Below are positions 24,871 to 36,393 of a stretch of 64,000 nucleotides of DNA, piece by piece. Below the pieces are notes generated by a model, which saw nothing but the letters and a program-made list of their open reading frames with translations, did not search any database and had not been told where the DNA came from. Source of the stretch: Caldimicrobium sp. (GTDB lineage Bacteria > Desulfobacterota > Thermodesulfobacteria > Thermodesulfobacteriales > Thermodesulfobacteriaceae); NCBI GenBank assembly GCA_025059715.1, contig JANXCE010000001.1, positions 55,384-119,383 on the forward strand. Direction: 5' to 3'. Every line of letters starts with the position of its first letter. The first letter of the stretch is position 1. Both the position numbers and the translations under genes were made by a program.

Positions 24871-26335
24871 TGGTTACCTCTTTGAAGTGGAGGATGTTTA
24901 GGAAAAAGATTTTAATAACAGGGCGCTTTTCAACTTTACCTATCCCAAGAAGGCCTTCAAAAAATTCCACATAATCTGTATCCTCATCTTTTACCCTTCT
25001 AAAAATAAAGGCCAGTTCCTGTACCTCTCGTTTTCCCTCTCTTTCATATCTAAATAGTCCCCAAAGGACTTTTGTATATTTATAGTCTTCTCTTTCAATA
25101 TTTTCAAAAAGCTTTAAAATGGGACCATAATTTCTATCCATGCCTTCATCATGTAAGGGTAAAAGGGCCGGAAAATACTCAATTTTTAAAACATTTTTAT
25201 CCTCTGTGGTATAAGCATTATAATACAGAGGCCAGAGACGAAACTCACTTTGAGTTAGATTTTTTTCTTCAAAGACTTCCCTTTTTTTAGAGAGCAGCAA
25301 AAACCGGTGTTCTTTACTTTTATAACTGTAATTTCCTTTTGAAAAATGATCTTCCTTGTAGAAATAAAAAGGCCAGAGAAAAAAGTAGTCATAGGAGTCT
25401 TCTCGTTGAAGATAGCCATAAAGGGGCCAATATCTTTTTCCGTGAATTTTTTCGCCTTTAATATGTCTGTAAAAGGGCCAAGGTGCATCAACTTGTTCAT
25501 AATAGGGATCTTGAGCACAAATCCTCTGATAAAAGGGCCAAAGATAGATGGTCTTCTCGTAGGTCTCAGTTTTTTCCTTGCCGTAGAAGGGAAAGATCAA
25601 AAGCTTTTCTTCAAAGTTACCCATATCATCTCTAAAGGTGTTTCTAATGTAAAAGGGCCAAAAAACAAATTTGCGCTCCTCTTCACCTTCACTAAAATGT
25701 CCATAAATGGGCCATATTTTAAAGCCTTTGTAATTTATTTCATCCTCTTTTTTCTTGGCTTGAGTTACCCTAATAAAGGGCCAAAGGACATTATGAGCGA
25801 TATAATATTCATAAGTCACCTTGGAGTAGAGTGGCCAAAGAAAAAAGGTTATTTCCTCTTTCCCAAAACGATCCTTAAATTTACCATAAAGGGGGAAAAC
25901 TCCACCATAGGTTTTATTATCTGAAGTCTTTCCATAAAATATTGGGAAATACTCCCATTTAGCTCCTTCTTTTTCTTCCGAAGGTTGCTTCTCAATTTTT
26001 TGGCTTATAAGGGGTATTATCTTGAATGTTGCTGTCTCATTATCGGAGCGATAAAGGCCCAAGGGTGATAGAAAAAAGGCCTTTTTTTCCTGAGGAGTTT
26101 CTACATAGGTGTAAAAAGGCCTTATATAAGTACTATTTTCTTTTTCGAAACTATAGCGAGCTATAAAGGGGCCGAGAAGTTCTATTCGTTCATAGCCCTT
26201 TACTTTGTTTTTATTGTAGACCGCTAAAGGCCAGAGGTTTAACCTCTTCTCCTTAGAATCTTCATAACTGAATAGGGGAGAATAAAAGAAAAAAATCCAA
26301 CTGAAAACAAGTAAAACACTTTTTAAAACATTCAT
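24860..26335 (-). CDS. Exported repeat protein built on W-P-[FL]-Y motifs, function unknown
   Basis: 491 aa. A signal peptide (VLLVFSWIFFFYSPLFSYE) leads into a body of about 18-19 imperfect repeats spaced ~20-28 residues. Each centres on a hydrophobic-W/F-P-hydrophobic-Y core such as LWPLYSK, IWPIYGH, FWPFYIR, IFPFYGK, LWPFYQR and YWPLYGY. Charged residues (K, E, D, R) fill the turns. Such alternation suggests a regular beta fold in the periplasm or outer membrane, either a propeller/solenoid or a barrel. I do not know a named function. It starts the minus-strand unit with coaD and DUF3108. Confidence 0.7.
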   Translation of the reverse strand: MNVLKSVLLVFSWIFFFYSPLFSYEDSKEKRLNLWPLAVYNKNKVKGYERIELLGPFIARYSFEKENSTYIRPFYTYVETPQEKKAFFLSPLGLYRSDNETATFKIIPLISQKIEKQPSEEKEGAKWEYFPIFYGKTSDNKTYGGVFPLYGKFKDRFGKEEITFFLWPLYSKVTYEYYIAHNVLWPFIRVTQAKKKEDEINYKGFKIWPIYGHFSEGEEERKFVFWPFYIRNTFRDDMGNFEEKLLIFPFYGKEKTETYEKTIYLWPFYQRICAQDPYYEQVDAPWPFYRHIKGEKIHGKRYWPLYGYLQREDSYDYFFLWPFYFYKEDHFSKGNYSYKSKEHRFLLLSKKREVFEEKNLTQSEFRLWPLYYNAYTTEDKNVLKIEYFPALLPLHDEGMDRNYGPILKLFENIEREDYKYTKVLWGLFRYEREGKREVQELAFIFRRVKDEDTDYVEFFEGLLGIGKVEKRPVIKIFFLNILHFKEVTNVP

Positions 26336-26387
26336 AGATAAGTTAATTTTAGAAAATTATTTTAAAAAGTCAACAGAAATTAATCTT

Positions 26388-29066
26388 TTAATTATTTTTT
26401 TGAAAAAAATTTTTTTTAATCTCATCCACAAGGAGTATAAGGGAGGCACAGAGTATTACAACTACCCAGTCTTTAAACCCTAAGGGTTGTAGATGAAATA
26501 CTTCTCTTAAGGGAGAATAGATAACAAGAAGCATTAACCCATAGGAAGTTCCAAGGGCAGCCAAGAGCCATTTATTTGTGAATAATCCCAATTTTAACAG
26601 GCTATCCCTTAAAGATCTACAGTTCAGGGCATTAATAAGCCTGAATGTTATAATACCTGTAAAGAAGACAGTTCCTGCGACAGCAGGGTTGAAGGTGAGA
26701 TAATAGAGATATAATCCAAGAATTAAGAACGCTATGAAAGAGCCCATAAGTAGTATAAACAAGAGACTTCCCTTATCTAAGATTCCTTCCTTTGGAGAAC
26801 GGGGAGGTCTTCTCATTATGCCAGGTTCAGGAGGCTCAACACCAAGGGCTAAGGCAGGGGCTCCATCCATTATGAGATTGATAAAGAGAATCTGTAGAGC
26901 GGTTAGAGGTAGGGGAAGATTTAAAAGTAAAGCGGTAGTTAAAGCCAACACTGTAGCAAAGTTTCCTGTCATTAAATAGACTAGGAATTTTCTAATATTG
27001 GTAAAAATAGTTCTACCTTCCTCAATGGCTTTCACTATAGTAACAAAGTTTTCTTCGAGAAGTATCATGCCACTTGCTTCTTTGGCTACCTCTGTGCCAG
27101 TTTTTCCCATGGCAACACCAATGTCCGCTTGTTTGAGAGCTGGAGCATCATTTACTCCATCACCAGTCATGGCCACAATGTGACCCCTTTTCTGAAAGGA
27201 TTTAACTATTTTCAACTTATCTTCAGGAAGAACCCTGGCAAAGATTTCAACATTCTCTATCTTTTGTTCCAGTTCCTCAGGGGAAAGTTTCTTTAGATCT
27301 TCTCCCGTTAAGATTAGGCCACCTCTATAGAGGCCAATTTCTTTTCCTATAGCCATCGCAGTAATTTTATGATCTCCCGTAATCATTACGGGTTTAATTC
27401 CTGCAGAGAAACATTCTAAAATGGAAGCCTTAACCTCTTCCCGAGGGGGATCAATCATACCTACAAAACCGAGAAAAATCAGATCCTCCTCTACTCTCTC
27501 AAGGGAACTATCTTCTGGAAGGACTTTATAACCCATAGCTAATACTCTCAACCCTCTCTCATAAAATTCTTGCGCCTTCAGGTAAAGATTTTCCCTAATT
27601 TCTTCTGTAAGGGGTTGAATTCGTGAGTCCCAGTAAATAAATTTGCTATTTTCTAACAATTTTTCTAAAGCCCCTTTAGAGAATACATAAAGATGGTTGT
27701 TTTTTCTATGTATTGTGGTCATTTTCATTCTCTCTGAAGAGAAAGGTATTTCCATAACCAAGGGGAATTCTTTTGAAAGCTCAAGTTTGCTTAAACCAAA
27801 TTTTTCTCCCAATACTATCAAAGCCCCCTCTGTGGGATCACCCTTAATAAACCAGAGGTCTTCTTCTTTATTATAAGTAAGCTCTGCATGATTACACAGC
27901 ACAGCGCTCTTTAAAAGAAGTTCGAGCCCTTCTCTGTTGTCATCATTGGTTGGGATGAGAGGGATGATTTCTCCCTTTGGCTCATAACCAACTCCTGTAA
28001 CCTCAAATTCGATTTTATTACAAAAAATTCTTTTCACAGTCATTTCATTTTTAGTCAAGGTCCCTGTTTTATCAGAACAGATGATAGTTATCGATCCAAG
28101 GGTTTCAACTGCGGATAATCTCCTAATTAGAGCTTTTTTTAAAGCCATCCTTTTAACACCTAAAGCCAAGGAAATAGTGGTTACAGCAGGTAAAGCTTCT
28201 GGAATCATGGCAACCGCAAGGGCTACACTCCAGAGGAACATTTCTGAAAGCGGGTGCCCTTGCATTACGCCAATGAACCCTATGAGAGAGGCTAAAATTA
28301 TAATGTAAATACCCAATTGTTTACTTGCTCTTTCAAGATTGACTTGAAGAGGAGTCTTTTTTTCGCCCACCGTTTGCAATAGAAGAGCAATTTTTCCAAA
28401 TTCGGTATTCTTACCTGTGGAAGTAACAATTGCTTTAGCTTTTCCTTTGACCACTGAGGTGCCCATGAAGAGCATGTTAGTTTGTTTATGAGGAGGAAGA
28501 TCCTCTTCCTTTAGAAGGCCAATATTCTTTTCTACTGGATAGGATTCCCCCGTCAAAATAGATTCATCAACTGCTACATCAATAGCCTCAATAAGTCTCG
28601 CATCTGCTGGGACTTTATCCCCTGCTTCTAATATCACTATATCTCCTGGGACCACCTCTCTTACTGGAATTTCCTCAATTATTCCATTTCTTAGAACTTT
28701 GGTGAAAGGTAAAATCAACTTTTTGAGAGCCCTTAAAGATTTCTCTGCCTGATATTCTTGAACAAATCCTAAAAGTCCAGCCAGTAGGACAATAGCAAAG
28801 ATAGCTAAAGCCTCTATAGTTTCTCCTAAATACAGTGAAATACCCGCTGCAATTAAGAGTATTATTACTAATAGATTTAAAAATTGAGAGAGAAGGAGTT
28901 TAAAGAGGGGAATTTTTTTCTCTTCTTCAATTTCATTGTATCCATATAGACCTAATCTCTCCTTTGCCTCCTTATCCGAAAGTCCTGTGGGAGAACTCCC
29001 TAAGAGTTCAAGTAGTTCTTGAGGAGAAAGTGTATAGGGAAACTTAATTTGTGTCTGGCTACCCAT
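26388..29066 (-). CDS. P2-type cation-transporting ATPase (Ca2+-ATPase-like)
   Basis: 892 aa with an N-terminal cation-ATPase domain (PTGLSDKEAKERLGLYGYNEI), the TGES actuator loop, the phosphorylation site DKTGTLTKN, the MTGDGVNDAPALK hinge and about ten membrane helices. Of the Ca2+ site residues known from SERCA, the TM4 glutamate (IPEALP) and the TM6 Asn...Asp (NLIMDG) are present. The TM5 Asn and Glu are replaced (LMTGNFA). That is the single-site pattern of PMCA/PMR1-type pumps, suggesting one Ca2+ (or Mn2+) exported per cycle. The substrate is inferred from these residues only. Confidence 0.88.
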   Translation of the reverse strand: MGSQTQIKFPYTLSPQELLELLGSSPTGLSDKEAKERLGLYGYNEIEEEKKIPLFKLLLSQFLNLLVIILLIAAGISLYLGETIEALAIFAIVLLAGLLGFVQEYQAEKSLRALKKLILPFTKVLRNGIIEEIPVREVVPGDIVILEAGDKVPADARLIEAIDVAVDESILTGESYPVEKNIGLLKEEDLPPHKQTNMLFMGTSVVKGKAKAIVTSTGKNTEFGKIALLLQTVGEKKTPLQVNLERASKQLGIYIIILASLIGFIGVMQGHPLSEMFLWSVALAVAMIPEALPAVTTISLALGVKRMALKKALIRRLSAVETLGSITIICSDKTGTLTKNEMTVKRIFCNKIEFEVTGVGYEPKGEIIPLIPTNDDNREGLELLLKSAVLCNHAELTYNKEEDLWFIKGDPTEGALIVLGEKFGLSKLELSKEFPLVMEIPFSSERMKMTTIHRKNNHLYVFSKGALEKLLENSKFIYWDSRIQPLTEEIRENLYLKAQEFYERGLRVLAMGYKVLPEDSSLERVEEDLIFLGFVGMIDPPREEVKASILECFSAGIKPVMITGDHKITAMAIGKEIGLYRGGLILTGEDLKKLSPEELEQKIENVEIFARVLPEDKLKIVKSFQKRGHIVAMTGDGVNDAPALKQADIGVAMGKTGTEVAKEASGMILLEENFVTIVKAIEEGRTIFTNIRKFLVYLMTGNFATVLALTTALLLNLPLPLTALQILFINLIMDGAPALALGVEPPEPGIMRRPPRSPKEGILDKGSLLFILLMGSFIAFLILGLYLYYLTFNPAVAGTVFFTGIITFRLINALNCRSLRDSLLKLGLFTNKWLLAALGTSYGLMLLVIYSPLREVFHLQPLGFKDWVVVILCASLILLVDEIKKNFFQKNN

Positions 29067-29120
29067 AAGCCATTACAAAAAGAGGTTTTAGATATTACAA
29101 AGGATTACAAAGGATTAAAA

Positions 29121-29212
29121 CGGAGGGGGCGGGATTCGAACCCGCGGTACGAGGTTGTGCCCCGTACATGCGATTTCCAGTCGCACCCCTTCGTCCACTC
29201 GGGCACCCCTCC
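29121..29212 (-). tRNA. tRNA-Ser (anticodon GGA)
   Basis: Reading the minus strand, the acceptor GGAGGGG pairs with CCCCTCC. The anticodon arm GCGAC-TGGAAAT-CGC gives GGA. A long variable arm (TACGGGGCACAACCTCGTA) and T arm GCGGG-TTCGAAT-CCCGC follow. The discriminator is G with no encoded CCA, and the total is 92 nt, as expected for class II tRNA. Confidence 0.96.
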
Positions 29213-29472
29213 AACCTCCACGATTTCAAGATTTTAATATCTCTTTTGAAAAAAGCAAGATTTTTTACTCCAGCTGAAACACTTACCCAAAATTTTAATT
29301 AGTCTAATAAGTTCTTCTGATGGGCTCCCTTCTTGAAAGGGATTTTTTGCGATTAAGAGAGGGGTATTAAGACAGGAGTGGTAAAGAAGAGAATAGAACA
29401 TTGATGTGCATGGTGAGGTAACTATTTGACGATTTTTGTATTAAAAGGTAAAACTGTATAGTATCTTTGCTA
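29213..29472. other. Intergenic region before pheA
   Basis: About 260 nt of AT-rich sequence with no recognisable gene. A weak stem (CCCTT/AAGGG at 29327-29341) followed by ATTTTTT could be a minor terminator. Nothing else is evident until the pheA promoter. Confidence 0.3.
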
Positions 29473-29501
29473 TTGACACAACTTGTAGATTGTAATAAAA
29501 T
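29473..29501 (+). promoter_or_regulatory. Sigma70-like promoter of pheA
   Basis: TTGACA (29473-29478), a 17-nt spacer and TAAAAT (29496-29501). The predicted transcription start, near 29508, coincides with the GTG taken as the pheA start codon. Confidence 0.6.
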
Positions 29502-29508
29502 TCTCGAT

Positions 29509-30585
29509 GTGGAGCAATCGCTTACAGAGCTAAGAAAAAAAATTGACGAAATCGATGAAAAGATAGTATCCCTTCTTAAAGAGAGATTCAAACTTGCTCA
29601 AGAAGTTGGCAAAGTAAAGGCAACAAAGGGAGTTAAGACCTTTGACTTAGAAAGAGAAAAAGAGATTTTAAAGGGTATTCTGGCTAAAAATGAAGGGGTA
29701 TTTCCTGAGGAAACACTTAAGGTAATTTATTCCGAGATAATAAGAGCTTGTAGATCAACTCAGGAAAAACCTAAAGTAGCTTACTTAGGGCCTGAAGCAA
29801 CTTTTAGTCATATTGCTGCTCAGCACTATTTTGGCACTTCCGCAGATTTCATTCCTGTGGAGACCATTATTGATGTCTTTGAAGAAGTCAGTTCAGAACG
29901 AGTTCATTTTGGTGTAGTTCCCATTGAAAACTCAATAGAGGGTGTTGTAGCTACAACTTTAGATGCTATATATGAGTATGGCCTCAAAGTGTGTGGTGAG
30001 ATTTATGAACCTATCTCCCATCACCTTATGAATCAGACAGGAAAACTTGAAGATATAAAGAAAATTTTCTCCCATCCTCAGGCGATTGCTCAGTGCAGAA
30101 AATGGTTGAGAAAAAAACTTCCCTCTATTCCTGTGGAAGCGGTAACTTCTACCGCTCTTGCTGCTAAATGGGCGGCAGTTGATGAGAGTGTTGGAGCTAT
30201 TGCCAGTCTCATGGCAGCTAAGTTATATCATTTACAAATTGTAGCTAAGAATATTGAAGATATAAGAGGAAATTCCACGAGATTTTGGATTATCGGAAAA
30301 ATAGATAGAGAACCCACAGGCAACGATAAAACCTCTCTTATTTTTAGTGTTGCTGATAAGCCGGGAGCTCTATATGAAGTGCTTAAGAGTTTTGCTTTAA
30401 GAAAAATCAATCTCACCAAAATTGAAAGTAGACCCTCCAAGAACGAACCCTGGAAGTATATCTTTTTCCTTGATTGTGAAGGCCATGCTAAAGACCCATT
30501 GGTTAAGGAATGTTTAGAGGAGATGCAAAAATATTGTATCCAAGTGGTTTGGTTAGGCTCCTATCCAAAGGGAAAGGCCCTCTAA
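29509..30585 (+). CDS. pheA: Bifunctional chorismate mutase / prephenate dehydratase (P-protein)
   Basis: About 358 aa. Residues ~1-85 form an AroQ-type chorismate mutase helix bundle ([19 protein letters not shown]...). The prephenate dehydratase domain starts [15 protein letters not shown] and contains the catalytic ENSIEG and [13 protein letters not shown] segments. A C-terminal ACT domain ([32 protein letters not shown]) mediates phenylalanine feedback. The frame is open to TTG 29467, but the promoter lies inside that stretch, so GTG 29509 is chosen. It has no ribosome site and may be leaderless. Confidence 0.93.
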   Translation: MEQSLTELRKKIDEIDEKIVSLLKERFKLAQEVGKVKATKGVKTFDLEREKEILKGILAKNEGVFPEETLKVIYSEIIRACRSTQEKPKVAYLGPEATFSHIAAQHYFGTSADFIPVETIIDVFEEVSSERVHFGVVPIENSIEGVVATTLDAIYEYGLKVCGEIYEPISHHLMNQTGKLEDIKKIFSHPQAIAQCRKWLRKKLPSIPVEAVTSTALAAKWAAVDESVGAIASLMAAKLYHLQIVAKNIEDIRGNSTRFWIIGKIDREPTGNDKTSLIFSVADKPGALYEVLKSFALRKINLTKIESRPSKNEPWKYIFFLDCEGHAKDPLVKECLEEMQKYCIQVVWLGSYPKGKAL

Positions 30586-30658
30586 AATCCTCCCTTTAAT
30601 CTTCAAGAATTTGACTTATATTTTAAATCCAAAAAAATTAAGTAAAGGAGGTGATTTT

Positions 30659-30907
30659 ATGGCTATTTATGAGTATGAGTGTCTAACCTGTGGACATAGT
30701 TTTGAAGTTTGGCAAAAGATAACAGAGGATCCACTCAAAAGTTGTGAGAGGTGTGGAGGTGAAGTAAGGAGACTTATCGGTCAAACTGGATTTATCCTTA
30801 AGGGCACAGGTTGGTATGTAACTGATTATGTTCGTAAAGGAAAAGACCAAGATTCATCTCGGGACTCAACCAAAGAGTCCTCTTCAAACTCAAATAAAGA
30901 TCAATAA
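30659..30907 (+). CDS. FmdB-type zinc ribbon protein
   Basis: 82 aa from an ATG preceded by AAAGGAGGTGATTTT, a near-perfect ribosome site. The ribbon is [16 protein letters not shown]...CERCGG, with the usual [14 protein letters not shown] motif after it and a Ser/Lys/Asp-rich disordered tail. These small regulatory-like proteins are widespread and of uncertain function. Confidence 0.88.
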   Translation: MAIYEYECLTCGHSFEVWQKITEDPLKSCERCGGEVRRLIGQTGFILKGTGWYVTDYVRKGKDQDSSRDSTKESSSNSNKDQ

Positions 30908-30978
30908 GTCTTGCAAAAGATACATTTTAGATTATAGTTGTTATATTTGAGTATTTCTTTTTTACAGAATTTTTAGAT

Positions 30979-31050
30979 GCGGGCGTAGCTCAGGGGTAGA
31001 GCGGGAGCTTCCCAAGCTTCAGGTCGCGGGTTCGAATCCCGTCGCCCGCT
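30979..31050 (+). tRNA. tRNA-Gly (anticodon CCC)
   Basis: The acceptor GCGGGCG pairs with CGCCCGC, the D arm is GCTC-AGGGGTA-GAGC, the anticodon loop TTCCCAA gives CCC, and the T arm is GCGGG-TTCGAAT-CCCGT. The discriminator is U, no CCA is encoded, and the length is 72 nt. The trmFO start is 12 nt downstream, so the two are likely transcribed together. Confidence 0.97.
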
Positions 31051-31062
31051 TTGTTAAACTTA

Positions 31063-32363
31063 ATGAGTGAAATTTTAGTCATTGGGGCTGGGCTTGCAGG
31101 TTCTGAAGCTGCCTTTCAAATTGCTAAAAGGGGTCTCAAAGTTAAACTCTTTGAAATGCGCCCCGCAAAGCTCACCCCAGCACATCAAACTGGATTTTTC
31201 GGCGAGTTAGTCTGCTCAAACTCCCTCCGATCCAAAGATTTAACAAAAGCAGTTGGACTACTCAAAGAAGAGTTGAGACGGCTTGGGTCCCTCATAATGG
31301 AAGCAGCTCAAGCCTGTGAAATTCCAGGTGGTAAAGCTTTGGTAGTAAATAGAGACTCCTTTGCAAGATACATTACCGAGAGGATTCTCAATGAAAAAAA
31401 CATTGAAGTGATTAGAGAGGAAGTTAAGGAAGTGCCTTTAGATAAAATTGTAATCATAGCCACCGGGCCCCTTACCAGTGAGCCTTTAGCTGAGAGTCTA
31501 TTAAAACTTTTACCGGTCCCCTTTTTGCACTTCTATGATGCCCTCTCTCCTATAATCTATGGAGATAGTATTAATTGGGAAAGGGTCTTTATTGCGGACA
31601 GAGATAGTAAGGAACAAGGTGTGTATGTAAATTGTCCTCTAACTAAGGAGGAATACGAGTCCTTTTGGGAAGCTTTGATGTCCGCGGAAAAAGTTCCCCT
31701 TCATCCCTTTGAAGACCCTCAATACTTTGAGGGGTGTCTTCCTATTGAAGTTATGGCGGAAAGGGGAAAAGATACCCTAAGACATGGCCCAATGAAACCT
31801 AAGGGTTTGGTAGATCCGAGAACCGGTAAAAGACCCTATGCAGTAGTTCAGCTTAGGCCTGAGAATATTGAAGGCACTCTTTATAATATGGTAGGCTTTC
31901 AAACTAAACTAAAATATCATGAACAGGAAAGGGTTTTTAGAATGATTCCAGGTTTAGAGAGGGCAGAGTTTGCCCGCTTCGGAGCTATCCACCGCAATAC
32001 CTTCGTAAAGGCTCCCTTGGTCCTTACTCCCTATTTACAACTCAAAAACTATCCTAATATTTTCTTGGCAGGACAGATTACCGGTGTGGAAGGTTATGTG
32101 GAATCTACAGCTATGGGGTGGCTTGCTGGTTTAAATGCGGTTAGATTTTATCTGCAAAAACCTTTAGTTATTCCTCCCCCAGAGACCGCTATTGGATCCT
32201 TAGTTAATTACCTTCAAAGTGCAGATCCTAAGTATTTTCAACCCATGAATGTTAATTGGGGCCTTTTTCCTCCCATCAAGGAGCGGACAAATTCTAAAAA
32301 GGATAAATATTTATTTCTCTCCCAAAGAGCCCTCGAGAAATTAGAAGAGTGGAAAAAGGCACT

Positions 32364-32367
<4 letters not shown>
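31063..32367 (+). CDS. trmFO: Methylenetetrahydrofolate-tRNA-(uracil-5-)-methyltransferase
   Basis: 434 aa. The FAD-binding start is MSEILVIGAGLAGSEAAF, followed by the diagnostic FFGELVCSNSLRS, PGGKALVVNRDSFA and the C-terminal GQITGVEGYVESTAMGWLAG. TrmFO makes the universal T54 in tRNA using methylenetetrahydrofolate and FAD. The ATG at 31063 is chosen over TTG 31051. No ribosome site is visible, only 12 nt separate it from tRNA-Gly, and the C-terminus overlaps yajC by 4 nt tail-to-tail. Confidence 0.95.
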
Positions 32368-35027
<2,660 letters not shown>

Positions 35028-35028
35028 T

Positions 35029-36072
35029 TTATACCTCCCAATAATTTTTAAATCTCAATAGATCAGTAATTTTATTAAAGAGTGTCTGAGCATAGGATGA
35101 GGGATTGATTTCATCAGGTATTGAAAAGGAATTAGGTATTGTGATAGCCTTTATGAGGGTTGCGGTCCCCTCTGATAGGTTAGTAAGATTATAACCACCC
35201 TCAAGAGTAAATAAAAGTTTTCCTTGAGCGTTAATTTCAGCGATTTCTTTCAGGATTTTTATTATGGTGCCTAAACCTTTAAGACTTAATTGGAGAGAAC
35301 CGAGGGGATCGCCCTTCAAGCAGTCAAAACCTGCAGACACCAGCACTATCTCAGGTTTGTACTGAAGAGCAATTGGCTTAAGAAGATGCTTATAAAAAAG
35401 TATGAAGTCATCGTCTCCTGAGAAGGCCTTCAGGGGAACATTTATGTTAAAACCCCTTCCTGCTCCATTGCCTATTTCAGTAAAGTTACCCGTTCCTGGA
35501 TAATAGGGATATTGATGAGAAGAGAAAAACAAGACCTCTGGATCTTCGTAAAAGGAATTTTGAGTGCCATTTCCGTGATGAAGATCAAAGTCCACAATAA
35601 GAATCCTTATCTTTTGATAATAATATTTAGCGTAATAAGCTGCTAAGGCTACATTGTTGAAGAGGCAAAACCCCATGGCTCTATTTCTTTCTGCATGGTG
35701 TCCTGGAGGTCTAACTAATGCAAAGGCATAGTCGTAGCCCTTTTCCAGAAGTAGTTCTAATGCCTTTTTTTGTGCTCCAACCGCATACAAAGCCGCTTCA
35801 AAGGAGTATTCGTTAGTAGAGGTATCGGGATCAAGAGAAAAGTAGGGTTTGCCCGAGGTTTTGGAAAGTTGCTCATAGAGCTCTTCAGTGTGATTCCAAA
35901 GAATTTCCTCTTTTGTCGCTCTATATGGCTCATGGATTTCTATTTTAGAACTTACATCTTCTTCTCGTAGCCTTTTTAGTATTGCCTCTAATCTCTGAGG
36001 GCTTTCGGGATGATAGGGACCCGGTTGATGTTTAAGAAAAAGTTCATGCCATATTATAGCTACCTTTGACAT
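35029..36072 (-). CDS. Histone-deacetylase-fold protein (AcuC/class II-like)
   Basis: 347 aa. Recognised from RPPGHHAERNRAMGFCLFNN (general base His-His), DFDLHHGNGTQ (zinc Asp and His), SAGFDCLKGDPLG (second zinc Asp) and LEGGYN (catalytic Tyr). Bacterial members remove acetyl or other acyl groups from proteins or polyamines; the substrate is unknown here. It starts the minus-strand unit with the aminotransferase, tgt and yajC. Confidence 0.9.
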   Translation of the reverse strand: MSKVAIIWHELFLKHQPGPYHPESPQRLEAILKRLREEDVSSKIEIHEPYRATKEEILWNHTEELYEQLSKTSGKPYFSLDPDTSTNEYSFEAALYAVGAQKKALELLLEKGYDYAFALVRPPGHHAERNRAMGFCLFNNVALAAYYAKYYYQKIRILIVDFDLHHGNGTQNSFYEDPEVLFFSSHQYPYYPGTGNFTEIGNGAGRGFNINVPLKAFSGDDDFILFYKHLLKPIALQYKPEIVLVSAGFDCLKGDPLGSLQLSLKGLGTIIKILKEIAEINAQGKLLFTLEGGYNLTNLSEGTATLIKAITIPNSFSIPDEINPSSYAQTLFNKITDLLRFKNYWEV

Positions 36073-36393
36073 AACTCCCTCCTTTTTGAGAGATTTATTT
36101 TAAAAAAGAGTATGTAAAAAACAAGAATCAAAATTAGGTAAAGATTAAAGATTTAAAGATTTTGATTTAAGGCTCTTACCTCCCACATAAGAACCGCTTT
36201 TTCCTAATTTGTAAAAGTTAACAGATCACTTAAGGGCCTCAAAGGCTTAAGCAAAATAAAGTTTTTTCTCCTTTGCTATAAAATTTACAAAACCAAAATT
36301 TTCTTAATTTGCGTTTATAACGAAAACATTGGTTATTTGAAAAACTTCGAGATATCGTTAAAATTAAACATAAAAGCATTTAATTTTTTAACT
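36073..36393. other. Divergent intergenic region at the left edge of the defence island
   Basis: About 320 nt, markedly AT rich. An extended -10 (TGCTATAAA, 36274-36282) could drive the DUF2357/McrC-like gene. No -35 is evident. Nothing else recognisable is seen. Confidence 0.35.

Noticed and set aside
25346..25924. 192-aa open frame opposite the W-P-F-Y gene
   Set aside because: It is an antisense shadow of a repetitive coding sequence, made possible by the biased repeat codons. It has no ribosome site, and the opposite frame has a signal peptide and clear repeats.
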